This document shows positions 26,716-35,055 of a stretch of 64,000 nt of DNA, one piece after another. The first letter of the stretch is position 1. The number at the start of each line of letters is the position of its first letter. The notes below the pieces were generated by a model. It was not told the origin of the DNA and searched no databases. It saw only the letters and a list, made by a program, of their open reading frames with translations. Origin of the DNA: Solibaculum_A intestinale. GTDB taxonomy: Bacteria > Bacillota > Clostridia > Oscillospirales > Acutalibacteraceae. The stretch covers positions 62,001 through 126,000 of the forward strand of contig NZ_JBBMFD010000004.1 in assembly GCF_040096205.1 (NCBI RefSeq), given 5' to 3'. The translations under genes and the position numbers were made by a program.

Positions 26716-27452
26716 GGCATGTGAAAGGGTCGTGCTGCACGACTATAAAAAACATCGGGGTTTCCTCGGGAAAAACGCAAATTCTGCACGATGTAAGCTT
26801 TCACCTGCACTGCGGGGAGCTGACGGTCATCATCGGCCCAAACGGGGCGGGCAAGACGACGCTGCTCAAAGCGCTGCTGGGGGAACTGCGCCACACCGGC
26901 AGCATCCAGTTTCACGATCCCTCCGGGGAAGAACGGCGCATTCGCATCGGCTATGTCCCCCAAAAGCTGGACTTGGACCCCAATTCTCCAGTGAGCGTGT
27001 ACGACTTTTTTGCCGCCATGATTTCCCGCCGTCCGGTCTTTCTGAGCAAGGGGCGGTTTCTCCACCAAAAGATCGGGGAATACCTGGCTGAATTTGAAAT
27101 GGACGACAAGCTGGACCGGCGGCTTTGCGACCTGTCGGGCGGCGAATTGCAGCGGGTGTTGCTGGCGGTGGCCACCCATCCGGCCCCTGAGCTTTTAATC
27201 CTTGACGAGCCGGTTTCCGGCATCGACAGCAATGGCATGAGCGTGTTCTACGAAAAGCTCGGCGCTCTCAAGCGGGAGCGGGATATGGCGATCCTCATGG
27301 TGTCCCACGACTTGCATTACGTGGCTCAGTATGCGGACAAAATGCTGCTTTTGGACCAGACGGTTTTGAGCATGGGGACACCCAAAGAAGTTATGGCAAG
27401 CGACGCCTTTAAGCGGGAATTCAACGTTTTTGTGGAAGCGGAGGACCGGTAA
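26712..27452 (+). CDS. znuC: Zinc ABC transporter ATP-binding protein
   Basis: The 246-residue ATPase powers zinc import. Walker A is IIGPNGAGKTTLLKAL, the signature is LSGGELQRVLLA, Walker B is LLILDEPVSGID, and the switch His is in MVSHDLHYV. The first 14 residues (MRHVKGSCCTTIKN) include two adjacent cysteines not typical of the family. ATGA overlap with znuA and TAATG overlap with znuB show tight translational coupling. Confidence 0.95.
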   Translation: MRHVKGSCCTTIKNIGVSSGKTQILHDVSFHLHCGELTVIIGPNGAGKTTLLKALLGELRHTGSIQFHDPSGEERRIRIGYVPQKLDLDPNSPVSVYDFFAAMISRRPVFLSKGRFLHQKIGEYLAEFEMDDKLDRRLCDLSGGELQRVLLAVATHPAPELLILDEPVSGIDSNGMSVFYEKLGALKRERDMAILMVSHDLHYVAQYADKMLLLDQTVLSMGTPKEVMASDAFKREFNVFVEAEDR

Positions 27453-28294
27453 TGGAAGCAATTTATGAATGTATGGAATCGGTTCTGCCGTTCTCCTTCA
27501 TGCATTACGATTTTATGAAAAACGCGCTGCTGGCGGTGCTGCTGCTGACCCCCATCTTCGGCATGATCGGGACCATGGTGGTGGACCACAAGCTGGCTTT
27601 TTTTTCCGATGCTTTAGGCCATTCCGCCCTGACCGGCATTGCCATCGGGGTGCTTCTCGGTATTTCCGAGCCGGTGGTGGCTATGACCCTGTTTGCCATC
27701 GTGTTCGCCATTCTGTTAAACAGCATCCGCCGTTCCCGGGTTTCGTCCAGCGACACGGTCATCAGCGTCTTTTCCTCCACGGCGGTGGCACTTGGTCTGG
27801 TGCTTCTCTCTTCTGGCGGTGGATTCTCCAAGTACTCCTCTTATCTGATCGGTGATATTTTGACCATCCGGCCGGCGGAAATCGCCATTTTGGCGGTGGT
27901 TCTGGTGCTGACGCTGATTTTCTGGATTTTCTGCTTCAATAAGCTGCTGCAGATCAGCGTCAACAGTACCCTGGCCTCCAGCCGGGGGGTTCCGGTGAAG
28001 ACCATGGAGCTGATTTTTATCCTGGTCATCGCCGTGATCGTCACCATCTCCATCCGCTGGGTAGGGATTCTCATCATCAATTCCCTGCTGATCCTCCCCG
28101 CCGCCGCCAGCCGCAACGTAGCCCGCAACATGCGCCAGTATCATTTGCTCTCCGTGCTGTTTTCTATGGCGGCAGGGGTAATCGGCTTGGTGGCGTCCTA
28201 CTACTACGGGGCGGCGGCAGGACCTACCATTGTCCTGGTCAGCGCCGTCTTCTTCTTCGCCACCTTCTTTCTCAAGCGCCTGGTGCGAAACTAA
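27452..28294 (+). CDS. znuB: Zinc ABC transporter permease
   Basis: The 280-residue permease of the ABC-3 family has about eight membrane helices. It carries the family block DALGHSALTGIAIGVLLG near residue 50 and the C-terminal GILIINSLLILPAAASRN. Its start overlaps the znuC stop by one base (TAATG). It ends 26 bases before a strong bidirectional terminator. Confidence 0.95.
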   Translation: MEAIYECMESVLPFSFMHYDFMKNALLAVLLLTPIFGMIGTMVVDHKLAFFSDALGHSALTGIAIGVLLGISEPVVAMTLFAIVFAILLNSIRRSRVSSSDTVISVFSSTAVALGLVLLSSGGGFSKYSSYLIGDILTIRPAEIAILAVVLVLTLIFWIFCFNKLLQISVNSTLASSRGVPVKTMELIFILVIAVIVTISIRWVGILIINSLLILPAAASRNVARNMRQYHLLSVLFSMAAGVIGLVASYYYGAAAGPTIVLVSAVFFFATFFLKRLVRN

Positions 28295-28320
28295 TTGCGG
28301 CTCCCGCGCCGTTTTATCAA

Positions 28321-28358
28321 AAAAAGCGCAGCCGCCCTGATGGGCGGCTGCGCTTTTT
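28321..28358. terminator. Bidirectional terminator after znuB
   Basis: AAAAAGCGCAGCCGCCC and its complement form a near-perfect stem with a four-base loop, flanked by A and T tracts. Positions 28359-28553, between it and the convergent oxidoreductase gene, contain no gene. Confidence 0.85.
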
Positions 28359-28553
28359 CGTGAAATAGGCACGTCTTTTCTATTTCCGTCATAGGCTCTG
28401 GAAAAAAACTTTGATTATTTCTAAAGGCAGACCGATGCTCGCAATTTGCCTGGGAGAAACAAATAGCACCTTCTCTGTCCTCCGCAGGGATTCTCTTCGG
28501 AAGGAGAAACGCTTTGGCTCCCGTTTTCTCTATCCTAAGAATTTTTCCATCAG

Positions 28554-29753
28554 CTATCCCTGAAAGGCCGTATAACTGGTGAGATCCACCGCTACCTCCG
28601 GCTGCGCCCAGACAAATCCCATCTGAGAAGGGAGTTTTCCTTCTTCGAAACAACGCCACAGGTCCCAGTGAAGCCCCTTAACATACCGCTGCTCCCCTGT
28701 ATCCACCACCAGCTCCTGCGGAAAATTCCACACCGGCACAAAGTCCGACAAGGCGTCAAAGCACGCCAGGTGAGGGACGATGGTATCAAGCCCGCAATAG
28801 GCGGGGTTCTTCCCCAGAATCTGCCCCAAAGTCCCCAGAAGCTTACCGCTTTCCTTAGAATCGTTGGGAGAACCCAGCGGCTCCACCCGGCCGTCCCGGT
28901 AGTGAACCACGATTTGGTCCTTGGGTGGGAACAGGTTGTAGGTGACGGTGGCCTTTTCAAATTCATAGACCAGAGTCGGGTCGATACTGAAATTACAGGC
29001 GTGGGTACCGTAGAAATACACCGGCACTCCTTCCTCTGTTTTCCCGGAAAAGGCCACCGTGTCATAGGTGTCGATGGCGTTGGCCCGGTAGGTCCCAGCC
29101 TTCATCGACACCAGGGGCGCACTCGTATTCACCCGATCCCCCAGCAAAAACAGCATGTTGTGCAGATAATGGGCGATGCCGTTGCTGGCAATGGAATCCA
29201 AGACATAGCTGCCGTCCCGAGCCCGGTATTTCCCGGCCCAGCCGCCGCCCCGGCCGTAGTAAACAAAGTCCCGGGGCCAGGCGGTATAGGAGCGCAAACG
29301 CAGGGCTCTGCCGTACTCCCCAGCCAGAATAGCCCTTTTCACCTTCAAAATCACATCGGAAAAGCACCACTGGAACCCTACGCTCAGCTGTTTGCCGGTA
29401 CGGGCCATGGTTTGACGAATGGCATCCAAGTCCTGCAGCCTGGGCACCAGAGGCTTTTCACACAGCACATGAGAGCCGTGTTCCATGGCCTCAATTACCT
29501 GCCCGGCATGCAGGTTGATCGGGGTAGCGAGCACAGCCAAAAGCGCCTCATGCTCCTCGTAAAAGGCTTCCATCGTGTCATAGCAGGGAATCTGCTCCTC
29601 CTGGATCCGGTCATACAGCGGACATTTCTCCACAAAAGGGTCCACCACCCCTGCCACCGGGTATTCCTCCCGGTCCAGGTGGTTTAGCAGCAGGTCTACG
29701 TAGGTGCGGCCGTAGCCGCCCACACCCACCAGCAAAATGCTCTTTTTGCTCAT
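28554..29753 (-). CDS. Gfo/Idh/MocA-family oxidoreductase
   Basis: The 399-residue protein has a Rossmann N-terminus (ILLVGVGGYGRTYVDLLL) and the family motif CEKPLVPRL near residue 100, followed by the alpha/beta dimerisation domain with the catalytic-type segment SNGIAHYLHNMLFLLG. These NAD(P) enzymes act on sugars, polyols or glycosides. It lies 130 bases downstream of rhaB on the same strand, so a rhamnose-related or other deoxysugar substrate is plausible but inferred. Confidence 0.85.
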   Translation of the reverse strand: MSKKSILLVGVGGYGRTYVDLLLNHLDREEYPVAGVVDPFVEKCPLYDRIQEEQIPCYDTMEAFYEEHEALLAVLATPINLHAGQVIEAMEHGSHVLCEKPLVPRLQDLDAIRQTMARTGKQLSVGFQWCFSDVILKVKRAILAGEYGRALRLRSYTAWPRDFVYYGRGGGWAGKYRARDGSYVLDSIASNGIAHYLHNMLFLLGDRVNTSAPLVSMKAGTYRANAIDTYDTVAFSGKTEEGVPVYFYGTHACNFSIDPTLVYEFEKATVTYNLFPPKDQIVVHYRDGRVEPLGSPNDSKESGKLLGTLGQILGKNPAYCGLDTIVPHLACFDALSDFVPVWNFPQELVVDTGEQRYVKGLHWDLWRCFEEGKLPSQMGFVWAQPEVAVDLTSYTAFQG

Positions 29754-29883
29754 TGTCTTTCATTCTCTCTTTTCCAGAAAGCAGCCCCAGCGTTCCTTCA
29801 GATGCCGTTGGACTCTCTATTCCTGCGCTTGCGATCTCCGCTAAAACACTCTTTCTCTGTTTCCAAACACATTGGTTCTTCTT

Positions 29884-31356
29884 TTACCGCTTGATTATCT
29901 CAGCAAAACGCTTTGCCGCTTCGTTCCAAGCGTCCACGTCCTTGGGCTGGTACTTCTTCTGCTCAAAGGAGGAAGCGATGATCTTGCGGGCCTCCTTGAG
30001 GTTGGCGATTTCGCCCATAGCCATAAGCTGAACCGAAATGTTACCAATGGCGGTGGCCTCAATGGGACCGGTGATGACCTCGACGCCGCAGGCGTTGGAA
30101 GCAAACTGGGACAAAAGCCCGTCCTTGGTGCCGCCGCCCACAATGTGCAGGCAAGGATAAGGATGGCCGGTCAGGTCCTCAAGCGCCTTAAAGGTCATGC
30201 GGTATTTGAGGGCCAGGCTCTCGTAGATGCAGCGCATGACTTCGCCTCGGCTTTCGGGCACATACTGGCCGGTCATGCGGCAGTAGTCCCGGATTTTGCC
30301 CGGCATATCGCCGGGAGTGTTGAAGGCCTCGTAATCCGGGTCCACAAAGCACTGAAACGGCTTGCAGGCCAGAGCCTCCCGCTCCAAGTCCGCAAAGCTG
30401 ACCTCAAAGCCTTCCCGCTGCCACTGACGGCGGGATTCCTGGATTAACCACAGGCCCATGATGTTCTTGAGCAGGCGCACGTTGCGTCCATAGCCGCCTT
30501 CGTTGGTAAAGTTGTTTTGCAGGCTCTTTTCGTTGATGACCGGCTTTTCGCATTCAGTCCCCATCAGCGACCAGGTGCCGCTGGAAATGTACACAAAGTC
30601 GTCCCCTTCGGCCGGAACGGAAACCACTGCCGAACCAGTGTCATGGCCGGCCACATAATAAACCGGAACACTGGGGATTCCCAGCTCCTTGCACAAATCG
30701 TCCTTCAAATTTCCAGCACAGGTACCCGCATCCACAATGTCACAAAAAATGTCCTTCGGAATTCCCAACCGGTCAAAGAGAGAATAGGCCCAGTCGCCGG
30801 TGTTGGGGTTCATCAGCTGGGTGGTGGATGCCATGGTGTACTCCGAATGCTCCGCTCCGGTGAGGAAATAAACCATCATGTCGGGAACCAGCAGCAGCTT
30901 GTGGGCCCGCTTTAAAAGTTCCGGACGGTTCTTTGACAAAGAGAAGAGCTGATTGATGGTGTTGAGTGCGATGAACTGAATGCCCGTGTTTTCATAGATT
31001 TCTTCCTTGGGGATCACTTTGAACAGCTCCTCCATAATCCCCTCGGTGCGCGCATCCCGATAATGAATCGGGTTTTCCAAGAGGCGGCCCTCCTCGTCGA
31101 ACAGGCCGAAGTCCACCCCCCAGGTGTCGATGCCCACGCAGTCAAACCCGCCGGCCAACTTCGCCTTGATGAGGCCCTGTTTGATTTCATGGTAGAGGCG
31201 CAGAATGTCCCAATAAAGGGTTCCGTTGAGACTGACCGGGTCGTTGGAAAAGCGGTGAATTTCCTGCAGGGAAATGGTTTTCCCGTCAAAGGTGCCTAAG
31301 ATGGCGCGGCCGCTGGACGCACCGAAGTCAAAGGCAAGCACGCGTTTGTTCGCCAT
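29884..31356 (-). CDS. rhaB: Rhamnulokinase
   Basis: RhaB phosphorylates L-rhamnulose to L-rhamnulose-1-phosphate. The 490-residue FGGY kinase starts with VLAFDFGASSGRAILGTFDG, followed by GIDTWGVDFGLFDEEG, substrate-site YVAGHDTGSAV, YISSGTWSLMG and the ATP-site GGGTKDGLLSQFAS. These fit rhamnulokinase better than xylulokinase. AAGGGAGG precedes the ATG. The gene upstream in the same transcript is a decayed rhamnose isomerase, so rhaB may now depend on an isomerase elsewhere, or the whole pathway may be eroding. Confidence 0.92.
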   Translation of the reverse strand: MANKRVLAFDFGASSGRAILGTFDGKTISLQEIHRFSNDPVSLNGTLYWDILRLYHEIKQGLIKAKLAGGFDCVGIDTWGVDFGLFDEEGRLLENPIHYRDARTEGIMEELFKVIPKEEIYENTGIQFIALNTINQLFSLSKNRPELLKRAHKLLLVPDMMVYFLTGAEHSEYTMASTTQLMNPNTGDWAYSLFDRLGIPKDIFCDIVDAGTCAGNLKDDLCKELGIPSVPVYYVAGHDTGSAVVSVPAEGDDFVYISSGTWSLMGTECEKPVINEKSLQNNFTNEGGYGRNVRLLKNIMGLWLIQESRRQWQREGFEVSFADLEREALACKPFQCFVDPDYEAFNTPGDMPGKIRDYCRMTGQYVPESRGEVMRCIYESLALKYRMTFKALEDLTGHPYPCLHIVGGGTKDGLLSQFASNACGVEVITGPIEATAIGNISVQLMAMGEIANLKEARKIIASSFEQKKYQPKDVDAWNEAAKRFAEIIKR

Positions 31357-31440
31357 GATGTTTGTTCCTCCCTTATGTAACTATGCGGCGGGGTACGGCT
31401 TTTGCCGCGCCCCGCCGATAAAAATCTCATTTATTGGCCG

Positions 31441-31820
31441 CTTATCTCTTGAAAAGGTGTCCTTCTCGTAGGCACGGACTTCGTCGGTCCAGTCCATACC
31501 CACCGGCATTTTCTTCTTGTCACAGTGGTAATCCCGGCATCGTGAGGGCTTTCTGGGAAAGGGCCAGGCGGCGGGATTTGTCACCTTCCCGCTTGTACTT
31601 CCTGACAGTGGCAACCGGCTCGAGCAGCGCTTCCAGCGTACGGGCGCGGTCAGGATCGCTGCCAGTCATAGAATCGCTTCGTTTAAAACCGGGCGTGTCG
31701 TCGCCCTGTCAGCAATGCAGAGAGATGAGAGTACGGCCGGCCAGTTCAATGGCTTTGCCAGCATCTACACCCGCTGCCGCGTAAGCTTCACGGGCGAATT
31801 CAAAAGCTTTTTTCTATATG
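31441..31820 (-). pseudogene. rhaA: Decayed L-rhamnose isomerase (rhaA remnant)
   Basis: Translation on the minus strand gives an N-terminal RhaA piece (KAFEFAREAYAAAGVDAGKA, then LISLHC-stop-QGDDTPGF), where the family has SLHCWQGDD: Trp has become TGA at 31709-31711. It joins directly to C-terminal RhaA sequence (TLEALLEPVATVRKYKREGD), losing most of the roughly 415-residue enzyme including its metal site. A further frameshift near 31531-31545 precedes DYHCDKKKMPVGMDW and EVRAYEKDTFSRDKR, the normal end. The start codon is also disrupted near 31812-31820. The promoter and the downstream rhaB remain intact. Confidence 0.85.
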
Positions 31821-31884
31821 TGACAAATCATTCCTCACTTTCAATAGATTTGGAAATTTACACCATGTCTATATGGATGTTATT

Positions 31885-31913
31885 ATTATAATACAGACCA
31901 AAACGGTTGTAAA
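31885..31913 (-). promoter_or_regulatory. Promoter of the rhaA(pseudo)-rhaB locus
   Basis: TTTACA and TATAAT are 17 bases apart on minus, about 65 bases before the old rhaA start. It has survived the decay of rhaA. Confidence 0.65.
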
Positions 31914-32015
31914 TAAGAAAATCCACCATTCCCCGCGTTTGGGCAGGATTCACGGGAGAACCGGAAAAGCTTGGGCGGGATTTGACGGTGCTGCGGAGAA
32001 ACCGTGGAAATCACG

Positions 32016-32044
32016 TTTACAGAAATTCCATGCTATGGTATACT
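32016..32044 (+). promoter_or_regulatory. Promoter for the DUF-type gene at 32088
   Basis: TTTACA, 17 bases, TATACT, followed by AAAGGGG and the ATG at 32088. Confidence 0.65.
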
Positions 32045-32087
32045 GTTTCATAGAAAAACGCCAGGCAGGAAGAAAGGGGAAATAAAG

Positions 32088-32450
32088 ATGTCTCGGTATG
32101 TCAACCGCATTGCGACCACCCGTTCGAAGGAGGAAATTGACGCCCTTTTGGTGCCGATTTTACAACGGGAAGGTTTTACCTATGTCAAATACGAAGGCGA
32201 AGATGTCTGGAAAAAAGGCGTGGGGCTGATGACGGCTCCGCAGTTTTTCAAGTACGAGTACCTGGGCGACTCGGTGGGCGTGCAGGCGTGGATTAAGTTT
32301 GCAATTCTTCCCGGCGTCTATGCGGGCGAAATGGGTCTCAAGGGCTTCTGGGGCATCGCCATCAAAAAAATGCTGCAGGCCCGCGTCAACGAAATGGAGT
32401 ATGCCATCGCCAATCCGTATCCCCAGCCTCAGGCGAGCGCAAACGTATAG
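32088..32450 (+). CDS. Small conserved protein of unknown function
   Basis: I do not recognise a named family. The 120-residue protein begins MSRYVNRIATTRSKEEIDAL, continues with QREGFTYVKYEGEDVWKKG and ends in a Pro/Gln/Ala tail. The sequence alternates strand-like segments around YLGDSVGVQAWIKFAILPG, a segment that may peripherally touch membrane. It resembles short beta-rich proteins often annotated as hypothetical in gut Clostridia. AAAGGGG precedes ATG 32088. It has its own promoter. Confidence 0.75.
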   Translation: MSRYVNRIATTRSKEEIDALLVPILQREGFTYVKYEGEDVWKKGVGLMTAPQFFKYEYLGDSVGVQAWIKFAILPGVYAGEMGLKGFWGIAIKKMLQARVNEMEYAIANPYPQPQASANV

Positions 32451-32594
32451 GCCGACCAACAAAGCTATATTTTTCTGAAAATGGAAGAAAGAAAAAGACG
32501 GTTTGGTCTTCCTATATCCCGCTGGTTGTGATAGGATGGTGTTACGGCGAACCGCCGCAAAGGAAAACGATCTAAAATAAAAGGAGTTTGCTTT

Positions 32595-32630
32595 TTGAAA
32601 CGTTATTGTAAATCGGTAATTGTGCGCTGA
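32595..32630 (+). CDS. Leader peptide upstream of the RNHCP gene
   Basis: TTG at 32595 lies eight bases after AAGGAG (32581-32586) and opens an 11-residue ORF, MKRYCKSVIVR, ending TGA at 32628-32630. Three bases later GGGAGG begins the first arm of the regulatory hairpin. The strong ribosome binding site on so short an ORF, plus the downstream structure, argue for a regulatory leader like those of antibiotic-resistance genes. No protein evidence exists; the TTG start is the weak point. Confidence 0.55.
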   Translation: MKRYCKSVIVR

Positions 32631-32632
32631 CC

Positions 32633-32696
32633 GGGAGGTTTGCGTAACAATTCAATTGCTCAAGCCTCCCAAAAGGTTTTAAAACTTTTTAGGAGG
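32633..32696 (+). promoter_or_regulatory. Translational attenuator of the RNHCP gene
   Basis: Segment 1 (GGGAGG, 32633-32638) can pair with segment 2 (CCTCCC, 32665-32670), with further pairs inside (TTG/CAA, CAATT/AATTG). Segment 2 can instead pair with segment 3, the RNHCP ribosome binding site (AGGAGG, 32691-32696), supported by pairing within AAAAGGTTTTAAAACTTTTT. The two folds are exclusive. A ribosome ending the leader would cover segment 1 and favour the closed form; early stalling or no translation would leave the site open. Confidence 0.6.
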
Positions 32697-32706
32697 AATT
32701 ATCCCC

Positions 32707-33132
32707 ATGAATCGGGAAAATAAACGAAAAACCTTTGAAAAGGGGTATTATAAAACTCACCCCTGCAGCGACAGTTTTACCTGCAAAGTCTGCGGCCGCC
32801 TGGTGGTAGCCGCCGGTGCGGGCAGCGACCATCGCAACCATTGTCCCAACTGCCTTTGTAGCCTCCATGTGGACGAGGAGCCGGGCGACCGGGCGGCGGA
32901 CTGCGGCGGCATTATGGAACCCATCGGCGTCTGGGTGCGCAAGCGCGGCGAATGGGCAGTGATCCATCGGTGTAAGCGCTGCGGCAAGCTGTCCTCCAAC
33001 CGGGTGGCGGCCGATGACAATCCCATGAAGCTGATGTCCATCGCCATGCAGCCTTTGTGCACCCCGCCGTTCCCTTTAGAGCGTGTGGAGGAAATGACAA
33101 AGCTGATGGGCGGCGACGGAAGCATGAAGTGA
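32707..33132 (+). CDS. RNHCP-domain zinc-binding protein
   Basis: The 141-residue protein has the defining motif DHRNHCPNCL near residue 43, preceded by FTCKVCGRLVV and followed by HRCKRCGKLSSNRVAADDN. The cysteine pairs predict two zinc sites, a fold common in nucleic-acid or ribosome-binding proteins. The molecular function of the family is not established. A perfect AGGAGG lies ten bases before the ATG, but upstream RNA can hide it. It is followed by an intrinsic terminator, so leader and gene form one unit. Confidence 0.88.
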   Translation: MNRENKRKTFEKGYYKTHPCSDSFTCKVCGRLVVAAGAGSDHRNHCPNCLCSLHVDEEPGDRAADCGGIMEPIGVWVRKRGEWAVIHRCKRCGKLSSNRVAADDNPMKLMSIAMQPLCTPPFPLERVEEMTKLMGGDGSMK

Positions 33133-33158
33133 AATGGACAAATGTTTGCTGTAAATTC

Positions 33159-33201
33159 GCAGAGCCAACGGATCAGATGGTACGTTGGCTCTGCATTTTT
33201 T
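33159..33201 (+). terminator. Terminator after the RNHCP gene
   Basis: GCAGAGCCAACG pairs with CGTTGGCTCTGC across a 12-base loop and is followed by TTTTTT. Confidence 0.85.
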
Positions 33202-33226
33202 AATAGTAATAACCGGCTTCCAAACC

Positions 33227-33267
33227 AGAAAGGCCCGGCGGAAAGAATCCTTTCCGCCGGGCCTTTC
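33227..33267 (-). terminator. Terminator after rpiB
   Basis: A 19-bp perfect stem (AGAAAGGCCCGGCGGAAAG and complement) with a four-base loop lies 17 bases past the rpiB stop; T residues lie in and just after the stem on minus. Confidence 0.65.
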
Positions 33268-33283
33268 TCGTCTCGCCTATCGC

Positions 33284-33727
33284 TTATAGCTCGCCCTTTT
33301 CGATCTGCTCGAAGACAGCGATGCGGTCAGCGTGCCGGCCGCCTTCAAAAGCCGTGTTCAAAAACACGTCCACCAGCTCCAAAGCGAGGCCCGCGCCCAC
33401 CACCCTGGCGCCCATGCACAGGATGTTTGCATCGTTGTGAAGGCGGGTGTACTTGGCACTGAAATAGTCCGAGCAACAGGCAGCACGCACGCCGGGGACT
33501 TTGTTGGCGGCGATGGAGATCCCGATACCGGTTCCGCAGCAGAGAATGCCCTTCTCGCACTCGCCGACAGCCACTGCTTTGCCTACTTTTGCTCCGAAGA
33601 GGGCGTAGTTCACCGAGTCGCAGCTATAAGTTCCATAGTCCTTGTAAGCAATGCCCTTGCTGTCCAAATACGCGCGGATTTCTTCCTTGAGCGGGAAGCC
33701 CGCATGGTCCGATCCCAATGCAATCAT
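33284..33727 (-). CDS. rpiB: Ribose-5-phosphate isomerase B (RpiB/LacA/LacB family)
   Basis: RpiB interconverts ribose-5-phosphate and ribulose-5-phosphate. The 147 residues contain LGSDHAGFPLKEEIRAYL at the N-terminus, the active-site Cys in ILCCGTGIGISIAANK, and HNDANILCMGARV. Related allose or galactose-6-phosphate isomerases share this fold, but the sequence is typical of RpiB. CGGAGG precedes the ATG. It follows tsaE-tsaB on the same strand, about 85 bases from tsaB. Confidence 0.94.
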   Translation of the reverse strand: MIALGSDHAGFPLKEEIRAYLDSKGIAYKDYGTYSCDSVNYALFGAKVGKAVAVGECEKGILCCGTGIGISIAANKVPGVRAACCSDYFSAKYTRLHNDANILCMGARVVGAGLALELVDVFLNTAFEGGRHADRIAVFEQIEKGEL

Positions 33728-33811
33728 TTGTTTTTCCTCCGTATTTCTTCTTATTTATTCGGTCCGCCTGTCTGCGCTCCCAGGTTAAGACGCGGCGGCT
33801 TTTCCACTCGA

Positions 33812-34519
33812 TTATTTTCCCGCCGCCTGCCGGCGTTTGAGTTCCCGCTGGGCCTGAGGCAGGCGCAGGTAGGAGGGCAGCAGGGCAGACGCGTCCACGC
33901 CCTTTCCCTGGGCAAATGCCTGCTGTGCCGCCCGGGCAACCCCGTAGGCGCGCTGGTAGCGCAGGTGAAGCGGGGCCAGGCGGAAGGGAATCCCCTGCTC
34001 GGCAAAGGCTTTCTCACAAACATGGGCGCCGTCCCCGGTCAAAAGCACCTGTTTTCCCAAGCACTTTAGTTCGGCTGTCAGTTCGGCAATGGTCAAAGCC
34101 CGGTCTTCGCACAGGCGGATGACCTGCCCATTCCGAACCTCGAACAGCGCCTGATACACCTGCTGGCACCTGGCGTCCATCGCCCCGCACACCACCCCGT
34201 CAAAACCCTCGAAAAGATAGGCCATAGATTCCAGGGTAGAAATTCCAACACAGGGCTTCCCCTGCGCGAAGGCCATTCCCTTTACTGCCGCCACCCCGAT
34301 GCGAATTCCTGTAAAGGAACCAGGACCGCTGTTTACGGCAAAGCCGTCCACCTGGGCCGGTTTTACATGCGCCGCAGCCAGAAGGTGTTCCACCAGCTGC
34401 ATGAGGGTCTGGCTGTGGGTAAGCCCCACGTTCAAATATTGTTCTCCAATCAGCTTCTCGTCCTCCAGCAGGGCGCAGGAGGCGGAAACCGCGGAGGAAT
34501 CCATCGCTAAGATGCGCAT
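33812..34519 (-). CDS. tsaB: tRNA t6A biosynthesis protein TsaB
   Basis: TsaB forms the TsaBDE complex that places threonylcarbamoyl on A37 of ANN-decoding tRNAs. The 235 residues begin ILAMDSSAVSASCALLED, with the family block NSGPGSFTGIRIGVAAVKGMAFA near residue 63. It lacks the metal-site histidines of TsaD, as expected. It overlaps the 3' end of tsaE by 13 bases, with AGAGGCG as ribosome binding site. Neither tsaD nor rimI follows, unlike in many Firmicutes. Confidence 0.93.
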   Translation of the reverse strand: MRILAMDSSAVSASCALLEDEKLIGEQYLNVGLTHSQTLMQLVEHLLAAAHVKPAQVDGFAVNSGPGSFTGIRIGVAAVKGMAFAQGKPCVGISTLESMAYLFEGFDGVVCGAMDARCQQVYQALFEVRNGQVIRLCEDRALTIAELTAELKCLGKQVLLTGDGAHVCEKAFAEQGIPFRLAPLHLRYQRAYGVARAAQQAFAQGKGVDASALLPSYLRLPQAQRELKRRQAAGK

Positions 34520-34950
34520 GAGTCTTCGCCTCTTTCCACCGTGATAACGCGTTCATACTCGTTTTGCCCCGGCTCGATGGCCACGCGGATGACATTTGCC
34601 GGCAAAGCGCCCTCAATGTTCTCGCTCCACTCCACGGCCAGCACGCCGCCCCGGGCCAGATACTCGAAAAAGCCAGTGGATTCCAGGTCATCCCAGCCCT
34701 CCACTCGGTACATATCGAAGTGATAGAGCTCCAAATCTCCCGGGTGCTCATGCACTAAGGCAAAGGTGGGGCTGGACACCTCTCCCCCGACCCCGAGCCC
34801 TTTGGCAAGGCCGCGGACAAAAGCGGTTTTCCCCATTCCCAGCCCTCCATACAGCGCAAGCACGTCGCCGGGCAAAAGGGTTTTCGCAAGCTTTTGGGCA
34901 AACTGCTCGGTGTCTTCGGGCGAACGGGAAACAAAACGATCTGTCTGCAT
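34507..34950 (-). CDS. tsaE: tRNA t6A biosynthesis ATPase TsaE
   Basis: TsaE is the small ATPase that resets TsaB-TsaD during t6A synthesis. The 147-residue protein has Walker A in LYGGLGMGKTAFVRG, then SSPTFALVHEHPG, YHFDMYRVEGWDDLESTGF and the conserved VEWSENIEG. The ATG at 34950 has CGGAGGATC upstream; an upstream in-frame extension of eight residues is not needed. It is the first gene after the promoter at 35056-35084. Confidence 0.94.
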   Translation of the reverse strand: MQTDRFVSRSPEDTEQFAQKLAKTLLPGDVLALYGGLGMGKTAFVRGLAKGLGVGGEVSSPTFALVHEHPGDLELYHFDMYRVEGWDDLESTGFFEYLARGGVLAVEWSENIEGALPANVIRVAIEPGQNEYERVITVERGEDSCAS

Positions 34951-35055
34951 GAATACGATCCTCCGGTCAACCAAGTGGGGACGGGAAAAGGCGTTTGCCG
35001 ATCCGGAGCGTCCCGCCAGCCGGTCAAAACGCTTTGACGCGTCTGGTTAAAAAGA

